64,000 nt of DNA from Komagataeibacter sucrofermentans DSM 15973. GTDB lineage: Bacteria > Pseudomonadota > Alphaproteobacteria > Acetobacterales > Acetobacteraceae. The stretch covers positions 748,001 to 812,000 of the forward strand of contig NZ_CP137157.1 in NCBI RefSeq assembly GCF_040581405.1, given 5' to 3'. The position numbers and the translations under genes are program-made. A model generated the notes under the pieces. That model worked only from the letters and a program-made list of their open reading frames with translations. It did not search any database and was not told the DNA's origin. Of the stretch, positions 1 to 8,709 are shown piece after piece. Each line of letters begins with the position of its first letter. Position 1 is the stretch's first letter.

Positions 1-164
1 GCACCGGGGCGACCTTCAGCGCCTTCCCGCCCGAGAACGCCACCGGCAACTACGTGAAGATCGTGCAGCGCGTGCCGGTCAAGATCCTGATCGACGAGGG
101 GCTGCGTGCTGACCTGCCGCTCTCCCTCGGGCTGTCGGTTGAGCCTACGGTCCATACGGAATGA
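1..164 (+). CDS. HlyD/EmrA-family periplasmic adaptor, C-terminal end (partial)
   Basis: Only the last 53 codons are inside the window; the frame starts at base 3 and ends with TGA at 162-164. The residues PVKILIDEG followed by LPLSLGLSVEP are typical of the closing beta-barrel of EmrA-type membrane fusion proteins, which bridge an inner-membrane exporter to an outer-membrane channel. The stop overlaps the ATG of the following EmrB-like exporter (ATGA at 161-164), so the two are translationally coupled, as in emrAB operons. Family assignment rests on this short tail plus the partner gene. Confidence 0.8.
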   Translation, partial: TGATFSAFPPENATGNYVKIVQRVPVKILIDEGLRADLPLSLGLSVEPTVHTE

Positions 165-1735
165 GCGCGCAGGCAGCGCCTGCGGCCCCGGCGGATGGCG
201 CGGGCTGGAAACCGAAGCACAACCCATGGCTGATCGCCGTGGTCGTGACGGTGGCCGCCTTCATGGAAATTCTCGATACCACCATCGTCAACGTGGCGCT
301 GCCGCATATCGCAGGCAGCCTGTCCTCCACCTATGATGATGCGACATGGACGCTCACCTCCTATCTGGTGGCCAACGGCATCGTGCTCACCATATCGGGC
401 TGGCTGGGCAAGCTGTTCGGGCGCAAGCGCTATTTCCTGATCTGCATTGCCATGTTCTCGCTCTCGTCGTTCCTGTGCGGCATTGCGACGAGCCTGCCCG
501 AGCTAATCCTGTTCCGCCTGATGCAGGGCTTCTTTGGCGGCGGGCTGCAGCCCAACCAGCAATCCATCATCCTGGACACCTTTCCGCCCGACAAGCGGGC
601 CGCGGCCTTTGGCCTGACGGCGATCGCCACCGTGGTGGCCCCCGTGCTCGGCCCGTCGCTGGGCGGGTGGATTACGGATAACTATTCGTGGCGTTGGGTG
701 TTCTTCATCAACGTGCCGGTGGGCATCCTTGCCACCATCGCGGTCTCGATCATGGTTGATGATCCGCCATGGGCGCGCAAGCAGCACGCGCCGCTCGACT
801 TCGTGGGCATCGGGCTGATCACCATCGGCTTCGGTTGCCTTGAAGTGGCGGTTGACCGTGGCGAGGACGAGGACTGGTTCGGCTCGCGCATTATCGTCAC
901 CATGGCCATCCTTGCTGTTCTCGGCATAGGGGGCGCCATCATCTGGCTGCTGCGGGCCAAGAACCCGGCGGTGGACCTGCGGGTGTTCAAGGACCGCAAC
1001 TTTGCCGTGGGCACCGGGCTGATGGGGGCGGTGGGCGCGCTGCTCTATTCCTCGGCCATTATCGTGCCGCAGTTCTCGCAGCAGATCATGGGCTATACCG
1101 CAACACTGTCGGGGCTGATCCTCTCGCCCGGCGGCATTGTGGTGATCGTGCTGATCCCGTTGGTGGGCATTGCGATGAAATACGTGCAGTTGCGCTATAT
1201 CATCGCGCTGGGCTTCTTCCTGATGGGTGTATCCATGATCTGGTCGGCGCAACTGGTGCCTGACCTTGATTTTAGGCACCTGGTGCTGTTCCGCATGAGC
1301 CAGACGGGCACGATGGCCTTCCTGTTCGTGCCGATCTCGACCATTACCTACGCCACCTTACCACGCAGCCTGAACGCTGATGGCTCGGCGCTGTTCAGCA
1401 TGGCGCGTAACGTGCTGGGCTCGCTCAGCATTTCGGGCGCGACGGCCATGGTGACGGAACTGCGTCAGGCGCACCAGAACCAGATGGTGCACTGGATGAC
1501 ACCCTACCATCAGCCCTTTAACGAATACCTCGCCCAGAGCCGGGGTGTTGCGGTCATGCGTGGCTATGCGCAGGGCGCGCTCAATAACGTGGCGATGGGG
1601 CGGCTGTATAAGGAGTTTCAGCGCCAGGTGGCCATCCTTGCCTATAACGAGGTCTTCATGATCCTCGGCATCGGGTGCATGCTGGTCGTGCCGTTCTGCT
1701 TTCTCATGTCGCCGCTCAAGGGCGGGGACAAGTAG
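161..1735 (+). CDS. emrB: DHA2-family MFS multidrug exporter (EmrB-like)
   Basis: A 524-residue integral membrane protein of the 14-helix drug:H+ antiporter-2 group. The first helix carries the DHA2 signature ILDTTIVNVALPHI (residues ~37-50). A loop GKLFGRKRYF (~83-92) matches MFS motif A, and GPSLGGWI followed by WRWVFFINVPVG (~165-190) matches the antiporter motif C region. Length is normal for EmrB. It is coupled by a 4-base overlap to the adaptor upstream, so the pair probably forms a tripartite efflux system for hydrophobic toxic compounds. Substrate cannot be read from sequence. The gene ends just before a repeat element at 1741 that probably terminates the transcript. Confidence 0.93.
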   Translation: MSAQAAPAAPADGAGWKPKHNPWLIAVVVTVAAFMEILDTTIVNVALPHIAGSLSSTYDDATWTLTSYLVANGIVLTISGWLGKLFGRKRYFLICIAMFSLSSFLCGIATSLPELILFRLMQGFFGGGLQPNQQSIILDTFPPDKRAAAFGLTAIATVVAPVLGPSLGGWITDNYSWRWVFFINVPVGILATIAVSIMVDDPPWARKQHAPLDFVGIGLITIGFGCLEVAVDRGEDEDWFGSRIIVTMAILAVLGIGGAIIWLLRAKNPAVDLRVFKDRNFAVGTGLMGAVGALLYSSAIIVPQFSQQIMGYTATLSGLILSPGGIVVIVLIPLVGIAMKYVQLRYIIALGFFLMGVSMIWSAQLVPDLDFRHLVLFRMSQTGTMAFLFVPISTITYATLPRSLNADGSALFSMARNVLGSLSISGATAMVTELRQAHQNQMVHWMTPYHQPFNEYLAQSRGVAVMRGYAQGALNNVAMGRLYKEFQRQVAILAYNEVFMILGIGCMLVVPFCFLMSPLKGGDK

Positions 1736-1740
1736 CGTAT

Positions 1741-1821
1741 AAAAGTTTTTGGTGAAGCTTTTTGCAAAAAGCTTCAAAGAACGCCGCCTTTTTGAAAGAA
1801 GGCGGCACCCAGAAACTTGTA
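1741..1821 (+). repeat. Intergenic palindromic repeat, copy A (outer stem with two hairpins)
   Basis: The outer arms AAGTTTTTGG and, on the far side, the complement of AAGTTTCTGG pair with one mismatch. Inside are two hairpins: GAAGCTTTTT/AAAAAGCTTC (1754-1763 with 1766-1775, 2-base loop) and GCCGCCTT/AAGGCGGC (1783-1790 with 1799-1806). Related copies lie at 7951, 26283 (reversed) and 47333 (one arm lost). It follows the exporter stop and precedes the Nudix gene, and could act as a terminator. An open frame running through it into the Nudix gene is not a real N-terminus. Confidence 0.85.
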
Positions 1822-1845
1822 TTCGTTTCAGGCAGGAGAAAGGCC

Positions 1846-2265
1846 ATGACAAAAGTAATCCGGGTCGTCTGCGCCGCGATTATTGAACAAGAGCGGTTGC
1901 TGGTCGTGCGCAAGCGCGGCACCACGGCCTTCATGCTGCCCGGCGGCAAGCCCGAGGCTGGTGAAAGCCCGCAGCAGGCATTGCGGCGTGAAATTGACGA
2001 GGAACTGGGTTGCGCCCTGACAGTGGGGGCGGAACTGGCGGGCGATTTCTCAGCGGCTGCCGCCAATGAGCCGGGTTATACCGTGCAGGCCCGGATATGG
2101 ACCGGGCGGCTTGAAGGCACGCCCACGGTCGCGGCTGAAATTGCCGAACTGCGCTGGATTACGGCTGCCGATGCCGCAGGGCTATGCCTCGCCCCGCTGC
2201 TCAGTGGCAAAACGTGGAAGGCGCTGGCCCGCGCGGGCCTCATGCCTCAGCTCGTGGTGGCGTAA
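1846..2265 (+). CDS. Nudix hydrolase, small (dNTP/ADP-sugar type unknown)
   Basis: A 139-residue single-domain protein. The Nudix box GGKPEAGESPQQALRREIDE (~residues 33-52), followed by ELG, has the G-x5-E-x7-RE-x2-EE-x-G pattern that binds Mg2+ and hydrolyses nucleoside diphosphates linked to a moiety X. The start at 1846 is chosen because AGGAGA sits about 9 bases upstream; an upstream in-frame ATG lies inside the palindromic repeat and gives a non-protein-like leader. The beginning VIRVVCAAIIEQERLLVVRK is a typical first Nudix strand pair. It converges with rppH and the two coding ends overlap by 19 bases. Substrate unknown. Confidence 0.85.
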   Translation: MTKVIRVVCAAIIEQERLLVVRKRGTTAFMLPGGKPEAGESPQQALRREIDEELGCALTVGAELAGDFSAAAANEPGYTVQARIWTGRLEGTPTVAAEIAELRWITAADAAGLCLAPLLSGKTWKALARAGLMPQLVVA

Positions 2266-2750
2266 GGCGCGAAATAGGCGGCAAGCCGGGCATAAATATC
2301 TTTTTTTATGCCCACATTGAGGTGGGGCAACTGATCGAGCGCCACCCATTTCCATAAATCGAATTCGGCGGGCTGGTGGGTATCCAGCCGTATGTCCCCG
2401 TCCTGCCCGGTAAAGCGCAGGGCGAACCACTGCTGCGTCTGCCCCCGGTAGCGACCGCCGAGCGCCTTGCCAATCAGGTGGGCAGGCAGGTCGTAGCTCA
2501 GCCATTCGGGGTAGGCGGCCAGGATCTCGGCCCTGTCGGTGCCGATTTCCTCATGCAGTTCGCGCAGAACGGCAACCTGCGGGGTTTCGCCTGCATCAAT
2601 GCCGCCCTGCGGGCACTGCCACACGCCTTCATCCGGTGGGCCGCCCGCGCCCGGCATGTCGGTGCGGCGGGCGACAAGCACCTGCCCGCGCAGGTTGAAC
2701 ACGAGCGCACCCACATTGGGGCGGTAGGGCAGGGTGGTCTGGCTGGTCAT
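2247..2750 (-). CDS. rppH: RNA pyrophosphohydrolase
   Basis: A 167-residue Nudix protein with the RppH form of the box: CPQGGIDAGETPQVAVLREL then HEEIG (~residues 46-70). The N-terminus LPYRPNVGALVFN and the closing segment KWVALDQLPHLNVGIKKDIY match the RppH family. That family removes pyrophosphate from the 5' end of primary transcripts and so opens them to RNase E decay. The start at 2750 follows the ctpA stop by 22 bases. Reading further upstream in the same frame produces only proline/arginine-rich shadow sequence of ctpA. It is the last gene of the gpmI-envC-ctpA-rppH reverse-strand run. Confidence 0.92.
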   Translation of the reverse strand: MTSQTTLPYRPNVGALVFNLRGQVLVARRTDMPGAGGPPDEGVWQCPQGGIDAGETPQVAVLRELHEEIGTDRAEILAAYPEWLSYDLPAHLIGKALGGRYRGQTQQWFALRFTGQDGDIRLDTHQPAEFDLWKWVALDQLPHLNVGIKKDIYARLAAYFAPYATTS

Positions 2751-2772
2751 GAAGGCAGGCCTTCCGGCACGG

Positions 2773-4380
2773 TCAGGGGTGAGCGGGTGCTGCGGGAACC
2801 GCAGGCGTGGCCGGGGCCGCCGCAGGGGCCTGCTTTTCTGCCGGTGCGGGCGGCGGGGCAGGGGTTGCGGGCGGTGGTGCATCCGGCGTGGCCGCAGGGG
2901 CTGTGGGTGATGTGGCGGCAGGCGGCGCGGCCTTGGGGGCTGGTGTTGCCGCGGCGGTGGCAGGCGCCTTGCCGGGCTGGGTTGCGGGCGGCTCGGGCGG
3001 CACCGGCAGCCCGGCCATGGAGCGCACGACCCGCAGCCCTTCCTGTAGCTGGAAGTCGGTCGTGGGCTTGGTCGGATCAAATTCCGGCCAGTTTGCGGGC
3101 GGCTGGGTCGGGATGGTCTTGGCTATGGCGGGCAGATCGGTGCGCGTGGGCGGCTGGGCCGTATTGCCGCCCCGGTTCTTGATGATGTGCGCAAGATCGG
3201 CTTCGTGAATGCTGTAGCCGCTATCATCATGCGCCTCGCGCACGGGGATGTCGGGGATGATGCCCAGCCCCTGAATGGAACGGCCCGATGGCGTGTAGTA
3301 ACGCGCTGTGGTCAGGCGGATGGCGCCTTCACCGGGAATGGGCAGGATGGTCTGCACCGAGCCCTTGCCAAAGGTCTTCTCGCCGAGCAGCACGGCGCGC
3401 TGGTGGTCCTGCAGCGCACCGGCCACGATTTCACTGGCCGAGGCCGAGCCGCCATTGATCAGCACCACGATGGGCAGGCCGCCGGTAATGTCGGAATTAT
3501 GCGCATCCCAGCGCTGGCTGTCCTGCGCATGGCGGGCGTGGGTGGAAACGATCTCGCCACTGCGGACGAAGTCGGAACCCACGTCGATCGCCTGTGTCAG
3601 CAGGCCGCCGGGGTCGGAGCGCAGGTCGATGATCAGGCCCGCCATCTTGTTATGGGTCTGGGCCTGCAGCTTTTTATAGGCTGCCATCAGGCCGGACTGC
3701 GTTTCCTCGTTGAACTGCGCGATTCGGATGTAACCGATATTGTCATACAGCGCGGACTTGATGACCTGCAGCGGAATGATGGCGCGCGTAAGCGTGACGA
3801 TGACGGGCTTGGGCGTCTTTTCACGGATCAGGGTCAGGGTGATGCGCGTATCGGGCTTGCCGCGCATGCGGGTCACGACCTGATCGAGCGGCTGGCCATC
3901 AATGTTCTTGCCATCGATCGCCACGATGAAGTCACCGGGCTTGATGCCCGCGCGGGCGGCGGGCGTGTCATCAATGGGGGAGACCACGCGCACGTGCCCG
4001 TCCTCGCCCTGAACTTCCAGCCCGAGGCCACCAAAGGAGCCCTTGGTCTGGACCTGCAGGTCCGAGAACTGCTTCTCGGTCATGTAGGAGGAGTGCGGGT
4101 CCAGCCCGCTCAGCATGCCGTTGAGCGCGTTGGTGATGAGGTCGCGCGTCGAGACCGGCTCGACGTAATTGGCCTTCACCTTCTCCAGCACGTAACCGAA
4201 CAGGAACATGAGCTGTTCGATTTCCTGAGGGGAATTGTCATCCTTGGGAACAGCATCTGCCGCATGGGCCATGGGGGCGAAGCCGCCCCACCTGCTGGCT
4301 GAATAGTGGGCAATCTGCGGGGCCGCCACGATCCCTGCAAGAAAGGCGCAACCGATCAGCAGGCCATTACGGAATTTCAT
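2773..4380 (-). CDS. ctpA: Carboxy-terminal processing protease, S41 family
   Basis: A 535-residue exported serine protease. It begins MKFRNGLLIGCAFLAGIVAA, a signal sequence, with AGGAGA 11 bases upstream. A PDZ domain lies around residues 110-190 (GSFGGLGLEV, GIKPGDFIVAIDG) and the S41 catalytic domain around 205-360. The Ser of GGSASAS (310-316) and Lys339 in TFGKGSVQ form the Ser-Lys dyad. Such proteases trim C-termini of periplasmic proteins and regulate peptidoglycan hydrolases, which fits the envC-like gene directly upstream. An unusual feature is a C-terminal tail of roughly 75 residues made almost entirely of Pro and Ala after VPPEPPATQPG. Confidence 0.93.
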   Translation of the reverse strand: MKFRNGLLIGCAFLAGIVAAPQIAHYSASRWGGFAPMAHAADAVPKDDNSPQEIEQLMFLFGYVLEKVKANYVEPVSTRDLITNALNGMLSGLDPHSSYMTEKQFSDLQVQTKGSFGGLGLEVQGEDGHVRVVSPIDDTPAARAGIKPGDFIVAIDGKNIDGQPLDQVVTRMRGKPDTRITLTLIREKTPKPVIVTLTRAIIPLQVIKSALYDNIGYIRIAQFNEETQSGLMAAYKKLQAQTHNKMAGLIIDLRSDPGGLLTQAIDVGSDFVRSGEIVSTHARHAQDSQRWDAHNSDITGGLPIVVLINGGSASASEIVAGALQDHQRAVLLGEKTFGKGSVQTILPIPGEGAIRLTTARYYTPSGRSIQGLGIIPDIPVREAHDDSGYSIHEADLAHIIKNRGGNTAQPPTRTDLPAIAKTIPTQPPANWPEFDPTKPTTDFQLQEGLRVVRSMAGLPVPPEPPATQPGKAPATAAATPAPKAAPPAATSPTAPAATPDAPPPATPAPPPAPAEKQAPAAAPATPAVPAAPAHP

Positions 4381-4527
4381 GCGTCGTTGTCTCCTGGATG
4401 CCCGCCGCCATGCTCCGGCAGGCCTGCACGTAATCTTCGCGTTGCGTTGTAACGTGGTCTTGCCCATCCGTCACGGGTCGGTAGCATATACCGAACCCGT
4501 GCTGGGATAAAACCGCCTTGCGCGCCA

Positions 4528-5802
4528 TTACAGGTATGGCGCCGGGTTGACCGTGCTCCCCCCGTGGCGCAACTGCACGAACAGGGTCGGCCTTGAGCCG
4601 CCGCCGCTCCATTGCGGCATCTGGCCGACCGCCGCCCCGCGGCTGACCTGCTGGCCCGCCGCCACCGCGATTTCGCCCAGTCCCGCCAGTACGAAGCGGT
4701 AGTGCTTGCCACAGTCAAGGATCATCATCTGGCCATAGGTACGGAACGGCCCGGCAAAATCAATGCGTCCCGTGCATGGTGCGCGCACGCTTGCGCGTGA
4801 AGGCGGCGCGTAGGTGATGCCGGTGGCAGGTCCGCTTTCGGTCGGGTGGCCCCAGCCGGTCAGCACCGTGCCCGCCACGGGCGCGCCCGCGCTGGCGTTG
4901 GTGGTGCTGATGCCGGGGCCCGCGCCATCGGCCATTTCATGCGCCTGGCGGCGGGCGGCGGTGGCGGCCTGCATGTTATGCGCGCGCTCGGCGGCGCGGG
5001 CGGCCTGTTCGAGGTTTTTTTCGGCCTGTTCCTCGGTTTCCTCGATGCGGGTGATGGCGTCCTGCACGCTTGAGGCGCGACGGGCGGCGTCTTCTACCGC
5101 CTGGGTTGCGCTCTGGGCCGCGGCATTCGAGCGCTGCTGGGCCTCAAGGGCGGCGTGGGCCGCGCGGTTGACCGCATCGCGCTGGGTTTCACGCTGGGTT
5201 ACGACCTGGCGCATCTGCTGCTGCTGGCGGCCGAGTTCATCATCAAGCGCGAGCAGGCGGGCGCGGCGGTCATGTATGGCGCGGGCCTGCCGGGCGATGT
5301 CGGCCATCATGCCATGCACCACAAGCAGGCCGGTCACGGCGCGGTCAGCGGGCAGGGGCACGGCCAGCAATGTGTCGGCGGGGTAAAGCGACAGGCGCTC
5401 GGCCAGCGGCAGCAGGGGGGCGAGGCGGGCAATCTGGGCGGCAAGCTGCTGGCGCAGGGCCGCCTGCTCGGCATGGAGGTCGCCAATCCGGTCATCGAGA
5501 TCGGCAGCCTGCTGCTCGGTGTGTTGGAGCCGGGCGGTGGCGTCCACCGTGGCGGCGGACAGGCTGGCGGCTTTTTCAGCATCCGCGCGGGCCTGTTCGC
5601 GGGCCTGCTGCTCTTCCCTGCGGCGGGCCTCGAGGTCATGGGCTTGCTGCTGCTCGCGCGCCAGCAGGTTTTCATGCGCGGTGCGGGCAGCCTCGAGCTG
5701 CTGGCGGATGCGCTGCTCGCTGGCCGTGGGGGCATGGGCCGTGGTGTGCGTGGCATGGCCCGCATGGGCATGGGGCGTGCTGACCCCCGCATGGGCAGGC
5801 AC
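4528..5802 (-). CDS. envC: EnvC-like murein hydrolase activator (coiled coil + LytM/M23 domain)
   Basis: At least 424 residues from a GTG at 5802. The first two-thirds is a long Ala/Gln/Arg/Glu-rich coiled coil. The C-terminal ~110 residues form a LytM/M23 fold (GTVLTGWGHPTESGPATGIT, VRAPCTGRIDFAGPFRTYGQ) that appears to lack the zinc ligands of active endopeptidases, as in EnvC activators of amidases at the septum. The frame stays open upstream of 5802 and reads through a convincing signal peptide (RWPVRLASGFLLSCAAHAPA) with no ATG, GTG or TTG. The real start may therefore be a CTG at 5883 or 5895, overlapping the end of gpmI. It sits between gpmI and ctpA, a common alphaproteobacterial order. 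Confidence 0.85.
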   Translation of the reverse strand: MPAHAGVSTPHAHAGHATHTTAHAPTASEQRIRQQLEAARTAHENLLAREQQQAHDLEARRREEQQAREQARADAEKAASLSAATVDATARLQHTEQQAADLDDRIGDLHAEQAALRQQLAAQIARLAPLLPLAERLSLYPADTLLAVPLPADRAVTGLLVVHGMMADIARQARAIHDRRARLLALDDELGRQQQQMRQVVTQRETQRDAVNRAAHAALEAQQRSNAAAQSATQAVEDAARRASSVQDAITRIEETEEQAEKNLEQAARAAERAHNMQAATAARRQAHEMADGAGPGISTTNASAGAPVAGTVLTGWGHPTESGPATGITYAPPSRASVRAPCTGRIDFAGPFRTYGQMMILDCGKHYRFVLAGLGEIAVAAGQQVSRGAAVGQMPQWSGGGSRPTLFVQLRHGGSTVNPAPYL

Positions 5803-5891
5803 TGCCCCGGCCGGTGCATGTGCTGCGCATGAAAGCAGGAACCCGCTGGCCAGGCGGACCGGCCAGCGGGCTTGGGAATGCAGGCGTGATG

Positions 5892-7448
5892 TCAGGATGG
5901 CGCAGGCCCATCCAGCAGCGACTTCCCGGTCATGGCGGCGGGCTGGGGCAGGTGCATGAGTTGCAGCAGCGTGGGCGCCAGATCGGCCAGGCGGCCATCA
6001 TGCAGTTCCATGCCCTGCGGGCCACCTGCAAGCACCACGGGCACCACGTTGAGCGTGTGGGCGGTATGGGGGCCGTTGGTTTCGGAGTCGAACATGGTTT
6101 CCGCATTACCGTGATCGGCGGTGACCAGCAATGCGCCACCTGCGTGTTCGATGGCTTTGGCAATGCGGCCCAGCCCCGTATCCACCGCCTCGACCGCTTT
6201 GATGGCGGCGGCGAGCACGCCGGTATGGCCCACCATGTCGGCATTGGCGAAGTTGAGCACGATCAGGTCGTATTTGCCGCTGCCGATCGCCTCCACCGCG
6301 CGGTCAGTCAGTTCGGAGGCCGACATTTCGGGCTGGAGGTCATAGGTCGCGACCTTGGGGGAGGGGACCATGATCCGGTCCTCGCCCGCAAGCTGTGCCT
6401 CGCGCCCGCCATTGAGGAAGTAGGTGACGTGCGGGTATTTTTCCGTCTCGGCCATGCGCAGCTGTTTCAGTCCCGCGGCACTCACCACATCGCCAAGCAG
6501 GTCATGCAGGGATTGCGGCGGAAAGAGCACGGTAATCAGTTCGGCCAGCCGGTCGCTGTAGCGGGTCATGCCGGTGACGGCAGCGAAATTGACCACTTTC
6601 GCGCGCGTAAAGCCCTCGAAACCCGGCTCGAGCAGCGCATCGAGCAACTGGCGGATGCGGTCGGCGCGGAAGTTGAAGCTCAGCACCCCATCGCCATCAC
6701 GCATGCCGCCATATTCGCCAATGACGGTGGGGATGATGAACTCATCGGTCGTGCCCGCCTCATAAGCCTTGTCGAGCACATCGAGCGCATCGCCCGCATG
6801 CGGGCCTTCACCGGCCACGATGGCGTTGTAAGTCTTCTCCACCCGCTCCCATCGCCGGTCGCGGTCCATAGCGTAATAGCGGCCTGACACGGTGCCGATG
6901 CGGGTGCCCTCGGGCAGGGCCGAGAGCAGTTTGCACACATAGCCGTGCCCCGATTGCGGGGCGGTGTCGCGGCCATCAGTAAAGATGTGCATGGTCACCG
7001 GCACGCCCGCCGCGCGCACAATGCGGGCAAGGGCCACCGCATGGTCCTGATGCGCATGCACGCCACCGGGCGAGACGAGGCCCATGAGGTGGCAGGTGCC
7101 GCCGGTTTTCTTGAGCGCTGCGATGAAGTCCTGCATCACGGCGCTGTTCGCCACCGTGCCATCGGCGAGGCCCGTGCTGATGCGCGGCAGTTCCTGCATG
7201 ACCACGCGGCCTGCGCCGATATTGAGGTGGCCAACCTCGGAATTGCCCATCTGGCCATCCGGCAGGCCCACGTCCTCGCCGCAGGTCTTGAGGAAGGCGT
7301 GGGGACCGGTCGCCCATAATTTATCAAAAGCGGGGGTACGGGCGGCCCTGATCGCGTTATCAGCGTCATCCTCGCGCCAGCCGAATCCATCAAGCACTGC
7401 CAGCATGACGGGGCGGAGCGGCCGGTTCACTGTTTCATGGTCGTTCAT
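5892..7448 (-). CDS. gpmI: 2,3-bisphosphoglycerate-independent phosphoglycerate mutase
   Basis: A 518-residue protein that interconverts 3- and 2-phosphoglycerate using two Mn2+ ions. An alkaline-phosphatase-like metal site is visible: Asp20 in LAVLDGFGW and the phosphoserine nucleophile Ser70 in GQMGNSEVGHLNIGAGR. The C-terminal ligands appear in FANADMVGHTG and LLVTADHGNAE. Start 7448 is preferred over an ATG 12 codons earlier because GGGAG lies 9 bases upstream. It is the first gene of the reverse-strand operon with envC, ctpA and rppH, and is divergent from msrB with about 90 bases between them. Confidence 0.96.
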   Translation of the reverse strand: MNDHETVNRPLRPVMLAVLDGFGWREDDADNAIRAARTPAFDKLWATGPHAFLKTCGEDVGLPDGQMGNSEVGHLNIGAGRVVMQELPRISTGLADGTVANSAVMQDFIAALKKTGGTCHLMGLVSPGGVHAHQDHAVALARIVRAAGVPVTMHIFTDGRDTAPQSGHGYVCKLLSALPEGTRIGTVSGRYYAMDRDRRWERVEKTYNAIVAGEGPHAGDALDVLDKAYEAGTTDEFIIPTVIGEYGGMRDGDGVLSFNFRADRIRQLLDALLEPGFEGFTRAKVVNFAAVTGMTRYSDRLAELITVLFPPQSLHDLLGDVVSAAGLKQLRMAETEKYPHVTYFLNGGREAQLAGEDRIMVPSPKVATYDLQPEMSASELTDRAVEAIGSGKYDLIVLNFANADMVGHTGVLAAAIKAVEAVDTGLGRIAKAIEHAGGALLVTADHGNAETMFDSETNGPHTAHTLNVVPVVLAGGPQGMELHDGRLADLAPTLLQLMHLPQPAAMTGKSLLDGPAPS

Positions 7449-7540
7449 GGGGTTATTTTCTCCCTGTTTTATTTTGTGTGGCATGATGCCCTAAAAGCGT
7501 TCAGCGTCAAATGCCTCTATGGCCAAGGAAGGAAGCAGCC

Positions 7541-7942
7541 ATGTCTGATCCCGCAAACAAGGGAGGCGCATCATGCGGCTGCCTGAGCCCCGAGCAGTTG
7601 CGCATACTGCGCGAACACGGCACCGAGCGCCCCGGTTCCAGCCCGCTGAACAATGAAAAGCGTGCTGGGGAATATCGTTGCGCGGGCTGTGGCACGCCGC
7701 TGTTCTATTCTGGCACGAAATATGAAAGCGGCAGCGGCTGGCCCTCATTTTTCGAGGCCATACCCGGCGCGGTGGGCACCGCCACCGATACCACCCACGG
7801 CATGACCCGCACGGAGGTGCACTGTGCGCACTGCCAGGGGCATCTGGGCCATGTGTTTCCCGATGGGCCGCCGCCCACGGGCCTGCGCTATTGCATGAAC
7901 GGGCTGGCCCTGACATTCGTGCCGCGTGACGGTGCTGCGTAA
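7541..7942 (+). CDS. msrB: Peptide-methionine (R)-S-oxide reductase
   Basis: A 133-residue SelR-domain protein that repairs methionine-R-sulfoxide in proteins. It has two zinc CxxC pairs (CAGC ~46-49, CAHC ~95-98), the substrate pocket GSGWPSFFEAI, and the catalytic cysteine in RYCMNGLAL. An N-terminal Cys pair (CGC at ~11-13) precedes the fold. The start at 7541 has AAGGAAGGA just upstream; an in-frame ATG at 7511 adds ten non-conserved residues. The gene stands alone, followed by a palindromic repeat that probably ends transcription. Confidence 0.94.
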   Translation: MSDPANKGGASCGCLSPEQLRILREHGTERPGSSPLNNEKRAGEYRCAGCGTPLFYSGTKYESGSGWPSFFEAIPGAVGTATDTTHGMTRTEVHCAHCQGHLGHVFPDGPPPTGLRYCMNGLALTFVPRDGAA

Positions 7943-7950
7943 AGCAGGCC

Positions 7951-8034
7951 AAAAAAGTTTCTGGAGAAGCTTTTTTCCAAAAGCTTCGAACGACGCTGCC
8001 TTTGTGAAAAAAGGCGGTGCCCATTGAACTTTTA
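7951..8034 (+). repeat. Intergenic palindromic repeat, copy B
   Basis: Same architecture as copy A: an outer arm AAAAAAGTTTCTGG, a first hairpin GAAGCTTTT/AAAAGCTTC (7966-7987), a second hairpin GCTGCCTTT/AAAGGCGGTGC with a mismatch, and a closing arm GAACTTTTAT. It lies between the msrB stop and upp and is in the same orientation as copy A. Confidence 0.85.
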
Positions 8035-8055
8035 TGAATTCTAGAAGGAAGCAAG

Positions 8056-8709
8056 ATGACCGAGCCTGCCACCTCGCATGATGCGGGTGTTGTTGTTGTC
8101 GATCACCCGCTGGTGCAGCACAAGCTGACGCTGATGCGCGAACGCCAGACCTCGACCGGGGAATTCCGCCGACTTGCACGTGAACTCAGCCTGCTGCTCG
8201 GCTATGAGGCGATGCGCGACCTGCCGCTTGAGCCGGTGGAAATAAACACTCCCATGGAGCGCATGGAGGCCCGGCGGCTGGCGGGCAAGAAGTTGTGCCT
8301 TGTTTCCATCCTGCGCGCGGGCAATGGCATTCTCGACGGGCTGCTCGACCTTGTGCCCTCGGCGCGTATTGGCCATGTCGGGCTGTATCGCGACCCCGAA
8401 ACGCTGGAGCCGGTCGAATATTACCTCAAACTGCCCGATGATGTTGGCAACCGCATCTGCCTTGTGGTCGACCCCATGCTGGCCACGGGCCACAGCGCCG
8501 TGGCCGCCATTGATCGGCTGAAGCAGGCTGGCTGCGGCAAGATGGTGTTCGTGTGCCTGCTCGCCTCGCCCGAAGGGGTGGCATGCCTGCGCAAGGTGCA
8601 CCCCGATGTGCGGATCGTAACCTGCGCCATTGATCGCGGACTGGATGAGCATGGCTATATCCGCCCTGGCCTGGGCGATGCGGGCGACCGCCTGTTCGGT
8701 ACGAAATAA
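8056..8709 (+). CDS. upp: Uracil phosphoribosyltransferase
   Basis: A 217-residue enzyme converting uracil and PRPP to UMP in pyrimidine salvage. The PRPP loop [18 protein letters not shown] (~residues 136-153) and the N-terminal region [17 protein letters not shown] are characteristic. The uracil-binding region near the C-terminus ([17 protein letters not shown]) is complete. AAGGAAGCAAG precedes the ATG. The upstream repeat separates it from msrB, so it probably has its own promoter. No intergenic terminator as clear as the repeats is seen downstream. Confidence 0.96.
   Translation: MTEPATSHDAGVVVVDHPLVQHKLTLMRERQTSTGEFRRLARELSLLLGYEAMRDLPLEPVEINTPMERMEARRLAGKKLCLVSILRAGNGILDGLLDLVPSARIGHVGLYRDPETLEPVEYYLKLPDDVGNRICLVVDPMLATGHSAVAAIDRLKQAGCGKMVFVCLLASPEGVACLRKVHPDVRIVTCAIDRGLDEHGYIRPGLGDAGDRLFGTK

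Noticed and set aside
1762-1845. N-terminal extension of the Nudix hydrolase from an upstream ATG
   Set aside because: It is translation of the palindromic repeat; AGGAGA places the start at 1846.
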